From the NCBI GenBank assembly GCA_000828075.3, contig JXCB02000039.1:45797-109796 (forward strand): 64,000 nucleotides of DNA, given 5' to 3'. Position numbers and translations under genes: made by a program. A model generated the notes under the pieces. The model searched no databases, was not told where the DNA came from, and saw nothing but the letters and a program-made list of their open reading frames with translations. Numbering within the stretch: position 1 is the first letter of the stretch; each line of letters opens with the position of its first letter. This stretch comes from Tolypothrix campylonemoides VB511288 (GTDB lineage Bacteria > Cyanobacteriota > Cyanobacteriia > Cyanobacteriales > Nostocaceae). Below are positions 17,783 to 26,582 of the stretch, piece by piece.

Positions 17783-19030
17783 ATGTCTGATCAACGCCAC
17801 GATCCCTATGCTGCATGGCGCTACCGTAATTATACTTTATTTGCCATTGCCCGTAATCTTTTAATGTTGGGTTCCCAGATGCAAAGTGTCGCTATTGGAT
17901 GGGAACTCTACGAACGCACAAGTTCAGCCCTGATCTTAGGTGGAGTGGGTTTAGTACAGGTTATTCCAGTCATTTTATTGACATTACCTGCTGGTCATGT
18001 TGCAGATCAATGGAACCGTCAGCGGATCGTATTCTTAACTGACTTGATGCTTGCTTTGTGCTCGTTTGGTTTAGCAGTACTATCCTACACCCACGGCTCT
18101 ATTTTCCTCGTCTATACCTGTCTGTTTTTAGGTGGTGTAGCCAAAGCTTTTAACAGCCCAGCCAGCAATGCTTGGCTACCCCAACTCATTCCTTTAGAAG
18201 TATTTAGTAATGCAGCAACTTGGAATAGTAGCGCTTTCCAACTAGCCGCAGTACTTGGTCCTGCATTAGGTGGCTGGATGATCGCGGTACAAAAAAGTGC
18301 CACTAGGGTTTATGTTATTGATGGGGCACTGATCATGATCTGTACGGGTTTAATTGCCGCTATTTATTACAACAAAACTGTACGTGTGTCAACTAAAACA
18401 CCCTCTTTAAAAACCTTAGTTGCCGGAATGAATTTTGTTTGGCACAACAAAGTCATTTTTGGTGCGATCGCTCTCGATATGTTTGCAGTCTTGTTAGGTG
18501 GTGCTACGGCATTATTACCCATCTTTGCTAAAGACATTTTGCAAGTCGGTCCTACTGGGTTGGGATGGTTACGCGCTGCACCAGCAATTGGTGCATTGGT
18601 GATGGCTGTCACCTTGGCGCATCTGCCACCGATGAAAAGAGCGGGGAAAGCCCTAATATGGTCAGTCATCGCTTTTGGTGCAGTGACGATTATCTTTGGC
18701 TTATCGCGTTCCTTCGAGTTATCCCTAGTTATGTTGGCATTAAGTGGAGCTTTTGACAACATTAGCGTCGTCATCCGTCATACACTGGTGCAAGTGCGTA
18801 CTCCAGATGAACTGCGCGGTCGTGTTTCTGCTGTCAACAGCGTATTTATTGGTACATCCAACGAGTTAGGCAGCTTTGAATCTGGTTTAGCAGCAGCATT
18901 ATTTGGACCGACTCTTGCTGTGGTAGGCGGCGGAATTGGCACGATTCTAGTTGTGTTAGTTATTGCCTTGCTGTTACCGGAACTACGCCGACTAGGACCG
19001 CTGCATTCTGTGGAAAAGGTTAATATATAG
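17783..19030 (+). CDS. MFS transporter (MFS_3/EntS-like exporter family)
   Basis: An integral inner-membrane protein of 415 residues with about twelve hydrophobic segments. The loop 2-3 motif GHVADQWNRQRIVFLTD is the MFS motif A, and the second-half counterpart is the RTPDELRGRVSAVNSVFIG stretch, a hallmark of the EntS/MFS_3 group. Start ATG 17783 is chosen over an adjacent TTG. It lies 24 bp after the second dehydrogenase and a hairpin follows the gene. It may export a product of the dehydrogenases or of desulfonation; the cargo is unknown. Confidence 0.87.
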   Translation: MSDQRHDPYAAWRYRNYTLFAIARNLLMLGSQMQSVAIGWELYERTSSALILGGVGLVQVIPVILLTLPAGHVADQWNRQRIVFLTDLMLALCSFGLAVLSYTHGSIFLVYTCLFLGGVAKAFNSPASNAWLPQLIPLEVFSNAATWNSSAFQLAAVLGPALGGWMIAVQKSATRVYVIDGALIMICTGLIAAIYYNKTVRVSTKTPSLKTLVAGMNFVWHNKVIFGAIALDMFAVLLGGATALLPIFAKDILQVGPTGLGWLRAAPAIGALVMAVTLAHLPPMKRAGKALIWSVIAFGAVTIIFGLSRSFELSLVMLALSGAFDNISVVIRHTLVQVRTPDELRGRVSAVNSVFIGTSNELGSFESGLAAALFGPTLAVVGGGIGTILVVLVIALLLPELRRLGPLHSVEKVNI

Positions 19031-19063
19031 TGCTCTTAAAGCAAAAAGAGCCTGCCAATTATA

Positions 19064-19084
19064 TTCCCAGTCTCTGACTGGGAA
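19064..19084. terminator. Hairpin after the MFS gene
   Basis: A perfect 9-bp stem (TTCCCAGTC / GACTGGGAA) with a 3-nt loop lies about 35 bp past the MFS stop codon. The same CCAGYCT-type hairpin occurs at 45485-45505 inside a MITE. There is no T-run, so terminator function is only possible. Confidence 0.45.
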
Positions 19085-19235
19085 CAAGGGAAACCATTCT
19101 CTTGCTTTTTCTCTTCATTTGTGAAATAGTTATATACTAATACTACGGTATTTCAATCAAAAAATAGTAAATTAAATTTATTAGTTTAAGCGCCCAGACT
19201 TCGGAAAACTTTGTTTTCAAGCAACCATAGAAGTT

Positions 19236-20285
19236 ATGTCTCAACCACGTTACGGGATTTGGATTCCCGTTTACGGCAATTGTGGCGCGATGAACCATCC
19301 ACTTGAACCTCGTGACGCAAGCTACTTAAGAGCAAAGACACTCATCCAGCTAGCAGAAGAGTGCGGGTTTACGACTACTCTCATCGCTGAACACATCATC
19401 AATCCAAGGAATCAAGAATTTGAGCAGTTAGAGACTTGGACAACAGCAGCAGCCCTGGCTGAAGCAACTAAATCGATTGAAATCATCGCTGCTGTAAAGC
19501 CTTTGCTGTTTCATCCAGTTGTGCTAGCCAAGATGGCATTAGGCATTGATGCCATCAGCGGCGGGCGTTTTGCCGTTAACGTCGTTAGCGCGTGGTTTAT
19601 GCCGGAACTACAAAAGTCCGGCATACCTTTCCTACCCCACGATGAGCGCTACCGCTATTCTCAAGAGTGGATTAAGGTGGTTAAAGCGCTGTGGAGTGGA
19701 GAACGGGTCAATTTTCAAGGAAAATACTTTGCAATCAATGATTTGTGTTTGCGTCCGCGTTCAGTAGCACAACCGCATCCCCGCGTGTATGTGGGTGGTG
19801 AGTCAGAAGCAGCCAAAGAGTTAGCAGCACTAGAAGCAGATGTATTTTTTCTGAATGGTCGTCCTTTGGATGTCGTCAAGGAAGCGATCGCCTCCCTGAG
19901 AAACCGGACACGCACACAATCCAAACCGCTACGCTTTGCGCTGTCAGCTTTTGTGATTGCCCGATCAACTGACGCACAAGCACAGGCAGAATATGAATAT
20001 TTGCTAGAACTCACCAAACAAGACGACAGAAGCGAACTCTTAAAAGGTGTTGAACCGGAAGTGGTGATGTTCAAAAATATGGCGAAATATCCTGGTGTGG
20101 GGAGTAACGGCGGTACAGCAGCAGGCTTAGTTGGCAGCTATGACACTGTAGCTGCACGGATAGCTAATTTTCTAGGAGTAGGCATTGATACTTTTATGCT
20201 GCAATTTCAACCTTTTCCTACGGAGATGAAACGCTTCTCCCAAGAGGTGATGCCGCGAGTGCGCTCACTAGAACTTGTAACTTGA
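19236..20285 (+). CDS. sfnG: LLM-class FMNH2-dependent monooxygenase, SfnG-like (dimethyl sulfone monooxygenase)
   Basis: A 349-residue bacterial-luciferase-like monooxygenase. The start GIWIPVYGNCGAMNHPLEPRDASY and the segments TTLIAEHIINPRNQEFEQLETWT, GRFAVNVVSAWFMPELQKSG, DERYRYSQEWIKVVKALWSG and RPHPRVYVGGESEAAKELA-like region match the SfnG branch, which converts dimethyl sulfone to methanesulfinate with FMNH2 and O2. A separate flavin reductase is needed. A TACGGTAT motif lies about 90 bp upstream. The ferritin-like gene follows 60 bp downstream. Assignment to the LLM superfamily is secure, SfnG function is likely. Confidence 0.85.
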   Translation: MSQPRYGIWIPVYGNCGAMNHPLEPRDASYLRAKTLIQLAEECGFTTTLIAEHIINPRNQEFEQLETWTTAAALAEATKSIEIIAAVKPLLFHPVVLAKMALGIDAISGGRFAVNVVSAWFMPELQKSGIPFLPHDERYRYSQEWIKVVKALWSGERVNFQGKYFAINDLCLRPRSVAQPHPRVYVGGESEAAKELAALEADVFFLNGRPLDVVKEAIASLRNRTRTQSKPLRFALSAFVIARSTDAQAQAEYEYLLELTKQDDRSELLKGVEPEVVMFKNMAKYPGVGSNGGTAAGLVGSYDTVAARIANFLGVGIDTFMLQFQPFPTEMKRFSQEVMPRVRSLELVT

Positions 20286-20344
20286 CACCAAACAACAGTA
20301 GCATTTTTGACTCTCATTTTTGATTCTCATTAGTGAAGGCTTAT

Positions 20345-21160
20345 ATGACTGCAACCTTGACTCGTCCGACGTGGACACCTGAGTTGGAAATTGAAATTAT
20401 CGACAAACTCATTGCTCGGTATGCTCCTCACTTTCCCACAACTCGCGCTGCAACACCACGACAACCTATCACCGAAGAAGAAATAGAGAATTTCTGCCAC
20501 TTCCGTATTGGTGGTGCAGCTCACGACTTGTATATAGTGCAAGTTTGTGGTAGGGTCATAGACCAAATTCCTGACCCAGAACTGCAACTATTTTTGAGCC
20601 GCCAAATTGGCGATGATGGCGCACACGCTCAACATACCCGTCAGCGAGTGTGGGAATTAACAGGACACGATCCCATCGCCCAGATACAGCAGAGGGTGCA
20701 AAAGCACTGGGACTTTATGGGAGACTTGCCTCATCGTAACTGGTTAGGGTTCATGGCGTTTGAGTTGCACTATGAACTGCATATCGTTGCTCAGTTGATT
20801 TTGAATAGCCGCACAACAAAAATCAACGACCCAGAAACAGGGAAATTTGGTGTTGAGAAAATTCTCCCTGATGAAGCATACCACCGTTTGGGGGTGTTAG
20901 CTTGGTGGCAACGTAAGTATGAGCAAGCATCACCTACACAGAAACAGGAAATCGCAGCACAACTCCTTGAACTGGACGAAGAAGGACAGCGGCGACGCAA
21001 TGCTTACCTCAACGAGTATTGGGGAATTATTCACCGCGCCACGGGTGCAGAAATTGAAGGATTACCAGTGATTTACGATGCATGGCGGCGAGAGGTGCTT
21101 GCTTACTTTTTGGACATCCCGGTTTCTCAACTTCCCAAGTTAGTGAGCGTTAGCGAGTAG
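20345..21160 (+). CDS. Ferritin-like helical protein, possible diiron oxygenase
   Basis: A 271-residue, largely alpha-helical cytoplasmic protein that I do not recognise as a named family. Carboxylate/histidine pairs spaced like diiron ligands are visible: DDGAHAQH (about residues 90-97), FELHYELH (about 139-146) and PDEAYH (about 176-180), the last two with an ExxH pattern. That fits a ferritin-like or heme-oxygenase-like diiron fold. ATG 20345 is preferred to a GTG 12 bp upstream. It sits between two flavin monooxygenase genes for sulfones and sulfonates, so a role in C-S bond cleavage is attractive but unproven. A strong terminator follows. Confidence 0.7.
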   Translation: MTATLTRPTWTPELEIEIIDKLIARYAPHFPTTRAATPRQPITEEEIENFCHFRIGGAAHDLYIVQVCGRVIDQIPDPELQLFLSRQIGDDGAHAQHTRQRVWELTGHDPIAQIQQRVQKHWDFMGDLPHRNWLGFMAFELHYELHIVAQLILNSRTTKINDPETGKFGVEKILPDEAYHRLGVLAWWQRKYEQASPTQKQEIAAQLLELDEEGQRRRNAYLNEYWGIIHRATGAEIEGLPVIYDAWRREVLAYFLDIPVSQLPKLVSVSE

Positions 21161-21196
21161 AAAAATTTAGAAAACGTGTTCTCTTCTCCTCTTTCA

Positions 21197-21222
21197 CCCC
21201 CCCTTTTCTAGGGGGGCTTTTT
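21197..21222 (+). terminator. Intrinsic terminator after the ferritin-like gene
   Basis: The stem CCCCCC / GGGGGG encloses TTTTCTA and is followed by CTTTTT, 37 bp past the stop codon. This is a good Rho-independent terminator and suggests that the next gene has its own promoter. Confidence 0.7.
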
Positions 21223-21382
21223 GAAAATTTAAGGATTGACTCGTAGGGTAGAAATGATACTTATGAATGAACCGCAGAGTACGCAGAGTACGCAGAGGAA
21301 GAGGAAGAGAGAGGAGGAAGGGAGTGATGTTAATTATTTACAATCAACTTTCTGAGCGGTTTGGGTCTGAGGAATTCTTACG

Positions 21383-22753
21383 ATGAAACAAATGCACTTA
21401 GCTGGCTTTATGCTAGCTTCCCAGGTTGTTCACTCTCACGCTCTGTGGCGGCATCCCAAAACTGATTTAGGTTTTCTACAAGCTGAATTTTATCAAAATA
21501 TTGCTCGTGTTTTAGAGCGTGGCAAATTTGATTTAGTTTTTTTCGCTGACTCCTTATCTGTACCAGATAAATATGGTGGTAGTTTTGCAGAAACAGTGAA
21601 GTACGGTGTTCAAGGGGTTGCTCGATTAGATCCGCTACTGGTCGCCGCTACAATGGCGGTGGCTAGTCAACATATTGGCATTGGTGTCACTCGTTCGACT
21701 ACCTACTATCACCCCTACGATTTGGCGCGAGGTTTTGCGACACTAGACCATCTTAGTAAAGGTCGCGCTGCTTGGAATGTTGTGACTTCTCATAGAAATT
21801 CGGAAGCGAAAAACTTTGGTTACGAAGAACATTTAGAGCATGATGCTAGATATGACCGCGCTGATGAATTTCTGGAAGTTGCTTTCAAACTGTGGAACAG
21901 TTGGCAAGAAGATGCTTTAGTTTTAGATAAGAAAAATGGTATATTTGCTGACCCTAGTAAGGTGAATTATGTTCACCACAACGGCAAATGGTTAAAGTCA
22001 CAAGGTCCTTTATCTGTACCTCGTTCTCCCCAAGGTCGTCCGGTGATTATACAAGCTGGCGCTTCTGAAAAAGGGAAAGAACTTGCTGCTAAATGGGCAG
22101 AAGTGATTTTTGAAATAAAATATAGTCCAGCACTGATGAAGTCTTTCTATCAGGATGTTAAGTCACGAATGAAAAAATACGGACGACATCCTGATGAGTG
22201 TAAAATTTTGCCAGCAGTGATGCCATTTGTAGGAGAAACAGAAAGCGTAGCCAGAGAAAAACAAGTCTTTCACAACGAGTTAGTCCATCCACAAGTCGGG
22301 ATACTTATCCTGTCTAGTCATATGGATTATGACCTTTCACAATATTCGTTAGATGAACCACTACAAAAGGTGGAAATTAATGGTTCTAGAGGTCTTTTGG
22401 AACTTGCCCAAAAGCTTACTGATGAAGAAGGTTTGACTCTAAGAGATATAGGAAAATTATATGGTAGGAGTATTTTGGTACCGCAAATTGTGGGTACTCC
22501 TACACAAATTGCAGATGAGTTAGAAGCCCTGTTTCAAGAAGGTGCTGGTGATGGTTTTGTGATTTCCCCAGCTTATCTTCCTGGTGCTTTTGAAGAGTTC
22601 GTTGAATTGGTGGTACCAGAGTTACAAAAACGCGGTTTATTCCGCAAAGAATATGCAGGAGCAACATTACGAGAAAATTTGGGACTTCAGCAAAATAATA
22701 GGTTAACAGAGGCGATGGTCCCAAGGGAACCCGCTCAAGGAGCGATCGCATGA
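21383..22753 (+). CDS. NtaA/SnaA/DszA-family FMN-dependent monooxygenase
   Basis: A 456-residue LLM flavin monooxygenase of the long DszA/NtaA type, the usual length for the family. Diagnostic parts are MHLAGFMLASQVVHSHALWRHP, FDLVFFADSLSVPDKYGGSF, TYYHPYDLARGFATLDHLSKGRAAWNVVTS, EFLEVAFKLWNSW and RPVIIQAGASEKGKELAAKWAEVIF. Members use FMNH2 from a partner reductase to oxidise sulfones, EDTA/NTA or related substrates; the sulfur neighbours favour a sulfur compound. A GAGGAATTC Shine-Dalgarno precedes the ATG. Its TGA overlaps the ATG of the metQ gene by 4 bp, so the two are translationally coupled. Confidence 0.88.
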   Translation: MKQMHLAGFMLASQVVHSHALWRHPKTDLGFLQAEFYQNIARVLERGKFDLVFFADSLSVPDKYGGSFAETVKYGVQGVARLDPLLVAATMAVASQHIGIGVTRSTTYYHPYDLARGFATLDHLSKGRAAWNVVTSHRNSEAKNFGYEEHLEHDARYDRADEFLEVAFKLWNSWQEDALVLDKKNGIFADPSKVNYVHHNGKWLKSQGPLSVPRSPQGRPVIIQAGASEKGKELAAKWAEVIFEIKYSPALMKSFYQDVKSRMKKYGRHPDECKILPAVMPFVGETESVAREKQVFHNELVHPQVGILILSSHMDYDLSQYSLDEPLQKVEINGSRGLLELAQKLTDEEGLTLRDIGKLYGRSILVPQIVGTPTQIADELEALFQEGAGDGFVISPAYLPGAFEEFVELVVPELQKRGLFRKEYAGATLRENLGLQQNNRLTEAMVPREPAQGAIA

Positions 22754-23625
22754 CTATAAAAATTCACCGTCGCTTTTTTGTAATGGCGGTTGTGTCCTTC
22801 ACCGCATCAACGGTATTTGCTAGTTGTACTGCACCCCAGAATAATGGTACAGCTTCTAGTCCTACTGCTACCACAGCCGCTAATGTAACCACAGGTACGA
22901 AAGAGAAAATTAAAGTTGGAGTTACACCTGTACCAGCAGGAGAGATTTTAAAATTTGTCAAGGATAATTTGGCAAATGATGCAGGATTAGACATTGAGAT
23001 TGTTACTTTCAACGATTATGTGCAGAATAACTCGGCTTTAAGAGATGGACAAATTGATGCCAATTACTTTCAACACGTTCCTTTCATGCAGGATTATAGT
23101 AAGCAGAAAAATCTACAAATGTACGCATTTACCCCGCAAATTCATTTGAATCCTGTTGGGCTTTTTTCTAAAAAACATAAGTCCCTTGCAGAAATTCCCC
23201 CCAAAGCTTTAGTCACAATTCCTGATGATGTGAGTAATGCTCATAGAGCGCTGAAGGTGATGGAAGAAGCTGGATTAATCAAGCTTAAATCTAATGTCAA
23301 ACAAGCAAGCCCCAAAGACATCATTGAAAACCCCAAGAATTTGCAAATCAAAGAAATACCAGGAGCGCAGGCAATTCCTAGTTTACCGGATGTAGACTTA
23401 GCTGGAATTACAGGCAACTGGGTTGTACAATCAGGGATGCGAACTGATAAAGATGCTTTGGCACTAGAATCAGCGCGGAATCCTCTCTACGCTGTAACGC
23501 TGGTTACTTTACAAGGAAAAGAAAACGAGCCAAAAGTTCAAAAACTCTACAAATTACTGCGTGATGAAAGGGTGAAGCAGTTTATCAAACAGAAGTATCA
23601 AGGAGCCGTCCTTCCGATTCCTTGA
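22750..23625 (+). CDS. metQ: MetQ/NlpA-family methionine-binding lipoprotein
   Basis: A 291-residue lipoprotein of the NlpA family, the binding component of MetNIQ. The signal region FFVMAVVSFTASTVFASC ends in a lipobox (FASC). Family landmarks are KIKVGVTPVPAGEILKFV, LDIEIVTFNDYVQNNSALRDGQIDANYFQHVPFM, HLNPVGLFSKKHKSL and DLAGITGNWVVQSGM. It overlaps the upstream monooxygenase gene by 4 bp and is followed by metN after 24 bp. Substrate is probably methionine or a methionine derivative. Co-transcription with a C-S-cleaving monooxygenase suggests that the ligand may be an oxidised sulfur compound. Confidence 0.92.
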   Translation: MTIKIHRRFFVMAVVSFTASTVFASCTAPQNNGTASSPTATTAANVTTGTKEKIKVGVTPVPAGEILKFVKDNLANDAGLDIEIVTFNDYVQNNSALRDGQIDANYFQHVPFMQDYSKQKNLQMYAFTPQIHLNPVGLFSKKHKSLAEIPPKALVTIPDDVSNAHRALKVMEEAGLIKLKSNVKQASPKDIIENPKNLQIKEIPGAQAIPSLPDVDLAGITGNWVVQSGMRTDKDALALESARNPLYAVTLVTLQGKENEPKVQKLYKLLRDERVKQFIKQKYQGAVLPIP

Positions 23626-23649
23626 AATACACAATGGAGAAATGACTAG

Positions 23650-24627
23650 ATGATTGAGTTAATTAATGTCCGAAAAATTTTCACTCAAGGTGAGCAAAAA
23701 GTAGTAGCGCTAGATGATATTAGTCTTCACATTAAAGCAGGTGAAATATTCGGCGTTTTAGGACAAAGTGGTGCAGGGAAAAGCACACTTATTCGCTGCG
23801 TCAATCAGTTAGAAAAGCCCACCTCCGGTTCTGTTTGGGTCAATAATCAGCAAATGACTGCGCTTTCTGGTGCAGCCTTGCGTCAAGCACGCCAGCAAAT
23901 TGGGATGATTTTTCAACACTTCAATTTGCTCAGTTCCAGAACAGTTGCTGAAAATATCGCTTTTCCCTTGGAAGTGATGGGTTACACCAAACTGAAGCGA
24001 AAGGCGAAGGTAGAGGAATTGCTGACACTCGTTGGATTAGAAGGGAAAGCAAATGCCTATCCAGCGCAGTTATCTGGCGGACAAAAGCAACGTGTCGGTA
24101 TTGCAAGAGCTTTAGCAGCAGAACCAAAAGTTTTGCTGTCAGACGAGGCGACTTCAGCCCTCGATCCACAGACAACCCGCTCAATTTTAGAACTTCTGCG
24201 TGACCTTAACAAGCGTATGGATCTGACTATTTTGCTCATCACTCATGAAATGAGTGTAGTCAAGCAAATTTGCGATAGTGTAGTCATACTCCATGCGGGT
24301 AAGATTGTTGAACAAGGACGAGTCAGTGATTTAGCTGCCCAACCAGACTCTTTACTTGCACGCGAATTCTTTCCTCGTTGCAAAGGCTATACACCTCGTC
24401 CCGGAACAGTAGTAGCTACTTTAGCATTTGCCGGAGAAGTCGCCCGAAATTCTATATTCTCTACCTTGGCACGTCGTTTCGATGTCGATGTCAATATCCT
24501 CAACGGTAGCGTCGAAACTGTCGGATCTCAACACGTTGGTCAGTTTCAAGTCGAACTGGAAGGAGCTAAGGTGACGCAAGCGCTGGAATACTTACACAAG
24601 TCAGAATACGCAATAGAGGTACATTGA
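23650..24627 (+). CDS. metN: Methionine ABC transporter ATP-binding protein MetN
   Basis: A 325-residue ATPase with Walker A GQSGAGKST, signature LSGGQKQRVGIARAL, Walker B VLLSDEATSALD and H-loop LLITHEMSVV. The C-terminal NIL domain (about residues 245-325, RNSIFSTLARRFDVDVNILNGSVE on) is the regulatory ligand-binding domain typical of MetN, which shuts down transport when methionine is high inside the cell. It follows metQ by 24 bp and its stop TGA overlaps the metI start by one base. Confidence 0.95.
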   Translation: MIELINVRKIFTQGEQKVVALDDISLHIKAGEIFGVLGQSGAGKSTLIRCVNQLEKPTSGSVWVNNQQMTALSGAALRQARQQIGMIFQHFNLLSSRTVAENIAFPLEVMGYTKLKRKAKVEELLTLVGLEGKANAYPAQLSGGQKQRVGIARALAAEPKVLLSDEATSALDPQTTRSILELLRDLNKRMDLTILLITHEMSVVKQICDSVVILHAGKIVEQGRVSDLAAQPDSLLAREFFPRCKGYTPRPGTVVATLAFAGEVARNSIFSTLARRFDVDVNILNGSVETVGSQHVGQFQVELEGAKVTQALEYLHKSEYAIEVH

Positions 24628-25283
24628 TGCAAGGGTGGGAACTCGTTAACAGCTTATGGCAAGCTACAGTTGAAACTTTTTACATGGTAGGAATATCAGC
24701 TTTGGCGGCTGTCTTGTTGGGTTTACCTCTGGGTTTACTACTGGTGATGACAAATCCTGGTAATATTCTGGATGCACCCAAAGTTAACCAAGTTTTGAGT
24801 GCGATCGTTAACACTGGACGCTCATTCCCCTTTATCATTCTCCTTGTTGTTTTAACACCCCTTACCCGTCTGATAGTCGGCACATCTATTGGTAGTACGG
24901 CGGCGCTGGTTCCCCTAACTCTGGCTGCTATTCCCTTCTTTGCCCGCATCGCTGAAACCAGCATTTTGGAAGTAGATAAAGGTTTGGTAGAAGCAGCAGA
25001 AGCAATGGGTTGTAACTACTGGCAAATTGTATTGAAAGTACTCATTCCTGAAGCTTTGCCATCGTTAGTTCTAGGCGTCACAATTCTCATCGTCAGCTTG
25101 CTTAATTCATCTGCAATGGCTGGAGCAGTTGGTGGTGGTGGATTAGGTAATTTAGCAATTCAATATGGCTATCAGCGATTTGATGTTGGAGTCATGTTTG
25201 CCACAATTATTATCCTTATTATTCTCGTACAACTGATACAGCTTTTCGGTGATTTGTTAGCCCGACAAATCAGAAGACGATAA
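24627..25283 (+). CDS. metI: Methionine ABC transporter permease MetI
   Basis: A 218-residue inner-membrane permease with five hydrophobic spans, the usual MetI size. The coupling loop reads EVDKGLVEAAEAMGCNYWQIVLKVLIPEA, and VTILIVSLLNSSAMAGAVGGGGLGNLAIQYGYQRF is the signature region of MetI. The ATG at 24627 uses the A of the metN stop codon, giving tight coupling, and is preferred to the TTG three bases earlier. It forms the MetNIQ importer with the two preceding genes. Confidence 0.95.
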   Translation: MQGWELVNSLWQATVETFYMVGISALAAVLLGLPLGLLLVMTNPGNILDAPKVNQVLSAIVNTGRSFPFIILLVVLTPLTRLIVGTSIGSTAALVPLTLAAIPFFARIAETSILEVDKGLVEAAEAMGCNYWQIVLKVLIPEALPSLVLGVTILIVSLLNSSAMAGAVGGGGLGNLAIQYGYQRFDVGVMFATIIILIILVQLIQLFGDLLARQIRRR

Positions 25284-25537
25284 ATCAAAATTACTCATAT
25301 ATACTAGAAAATTTTCTTCCTACTCTGTCTCTGTCTACTTACCGTCTCTCTAGCTCTTATAACTTTAAATTTCTAGCAGTCCTAAATCATTGGTGAAACT
25401 CTCTCTTTTCCTCCTCTGCGCCCTCTGCGCCTCTGCGGTTAATTAAATAAAATATTTTTCACAAATCATATAGAATTGCTATATCTGTATATTTTTAGCA
25501 CATTAATTATGAAAATATCGCTTTCATAAAATATAAT
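25284..25537. other. AT-rich spacer with a dispersed repeat
   Basis: The 254-bp gap between metI and the second metQ holds the repeat CTCTGCGCCCTCTGCGCCTC near 25414-25438, the reverse complement of the ACGCAGAGG-type repeats at 21275, 27690 and 51320. An AT-rich promoter-like stretch precedes the next gene. Confidence 0.5.
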
Positions 25538-26425
25538 ATGAATCTTAAAAAGAAACTCTCAAAAAATCATCGTCGTTTTTTTCTAATAGCCACAAGCGCT
25601 TTCACAGCATCTCTAATTTTTTCTAGTTGCAGCACAAATCAAAGCCAGTCACCTGGTAATACCACTACCAATACAGTGGCTTCTCCAATTCAAGGAAACC
25701 AACAAAAAGATGTCATTAAAGTTGGTGTGTGGGCGGTTATCTCTGAAGATATTTTAAAGTATGTTCAAGGGAATCTTGCACCCAATGAAGGCTTAGATAT
25801 CCAGATAGTTAAATTCAACGATTGGATACAGCCAAACACGGCTTTGAAGGATGGACAAATTGATGCGAACTATTTTCAACATAATCCCTTTATGAAGAAC
25901 GCTACCAAGCAACTCAACCTGAATTTAGTTATGTTGCATCAGGGTTTTTTAACACCGATGGGTATTTATTCTCGGCGGGTGAAATCTCTGGCTGAGGTTC
26001 CGCAAAAGGCGACTGTTGCTATTTATAGCGATAGAAGTAACGGCGATCGCTCTTTGAGGTTGTTAGCAGACAAAGGTTTAATCAAGCTTAAGGAAAATGT
26101 GGCGGAACTCGCAACTGTCCAAGACATTGCTGCTAACCCAAAAAATCTTCAAATCAAAGAGTTAGAAGGACCAGCGATTGTGCGATCGCTTGATGATGTG
26201 GACTTAGCTGTGTTCTCCGCAGGGTTGCGTCTGCAAGCTGGGCTGCAACTGCAACCTTTACAACAGGAGTCAATAGCCCAAAAGCGCTATGCTGTGGGAC
26301 TTGTCACTTTGCAGGATAAACAAAACGACCCCAGGATTCAAAAGTTGAATAAACTGCTCACCGACTCCAAAGTCAAGGACTTTATCAATCAAAAGTATCA
26401 GGGTGCTGTATTATCGGTCTTCTAA
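25538..26425 (+). CDS. Second MetQ/NlpA-family lipoprotein
   Basis: A 295-residue NlpA-type lipoprotein with signal region RRFFLIATSAFTASLIFSSC ending in a lipobox (FSSC). Landmarks are VIKVGVWAVISEDILKYV, LDIQIVKFNDWIQPNTALKDGQIDANYFQHNPFM and FLTPMGIYSRRVKSL. It clearly derives from the same ancestor as the metQ gene 1.9 kb upstream, but differs in ligand-lining regions (HQGFLTPMG for PQIHLNPVG). It probably uses the same MetNI and broadens its substrate range. It has its own upstream spacer and likely its own promoter. Confidence 0.9.
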   Translation: MNLKKKLSKNHRRFFLIATSAFTASLIFSSCSTNQSQSPGNTTTNTVASPIQGNQQKDVIKVGVWAVISEDILKYVQGNLAPNEGLDIQIVKFNDWIQPNTALKDGQIDANYFQHNPFMKNATKQLNLNLVMLHQGFLTPMGIYSRRVKSLAEVPQKATVAIYSDRSNGDRSLRLLADKGLIKLKENVAELATVQDIAANPKNLQIKELEGPAIVRSLDDVDLAVFSAGLRLQAGLQLQPLQQESIAQKRYAVGLVTLQDKQNDPRIQKLNKLLTDSKVKDFINQKYQGAVLSVF

Positions 26426-26483
26426 AAACCCAAGTTTGGAACTTTCGGAATTTTGTATGATGTGATTTAATATGGTTATAAAA

Positions 26484-26503
26484 TACGGTAAGTTACTCAA
26501 GTT
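26484..26503. promoter_or_regulatory. Putative regulatory motif TACGGTAA upstream of the binding-protein pseudogene
   Basis: AAAATACGGTAAGTTA is identical over 14 or more bases to the copy at 7351-7364 upstream of ssuB. It lies about 95 bp before the pseudogene start. Function is inferred only from recurrence. Confidence 0.3.
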
Positions 26504-26582
26504 ACAGATATTTGCAAAAACTGGTATGACGCCCAAATAGCTGCGACTTCAACTCCTAGCCCTTGAGATTAAGGAGGAGATT

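Noticed and set aside
22500..25283. SAM riboswitch upstream of the metQNI genes
   Set aside because: metQ overlaps the preceding coding sequence by 4 bp, leaving no room for a leader.
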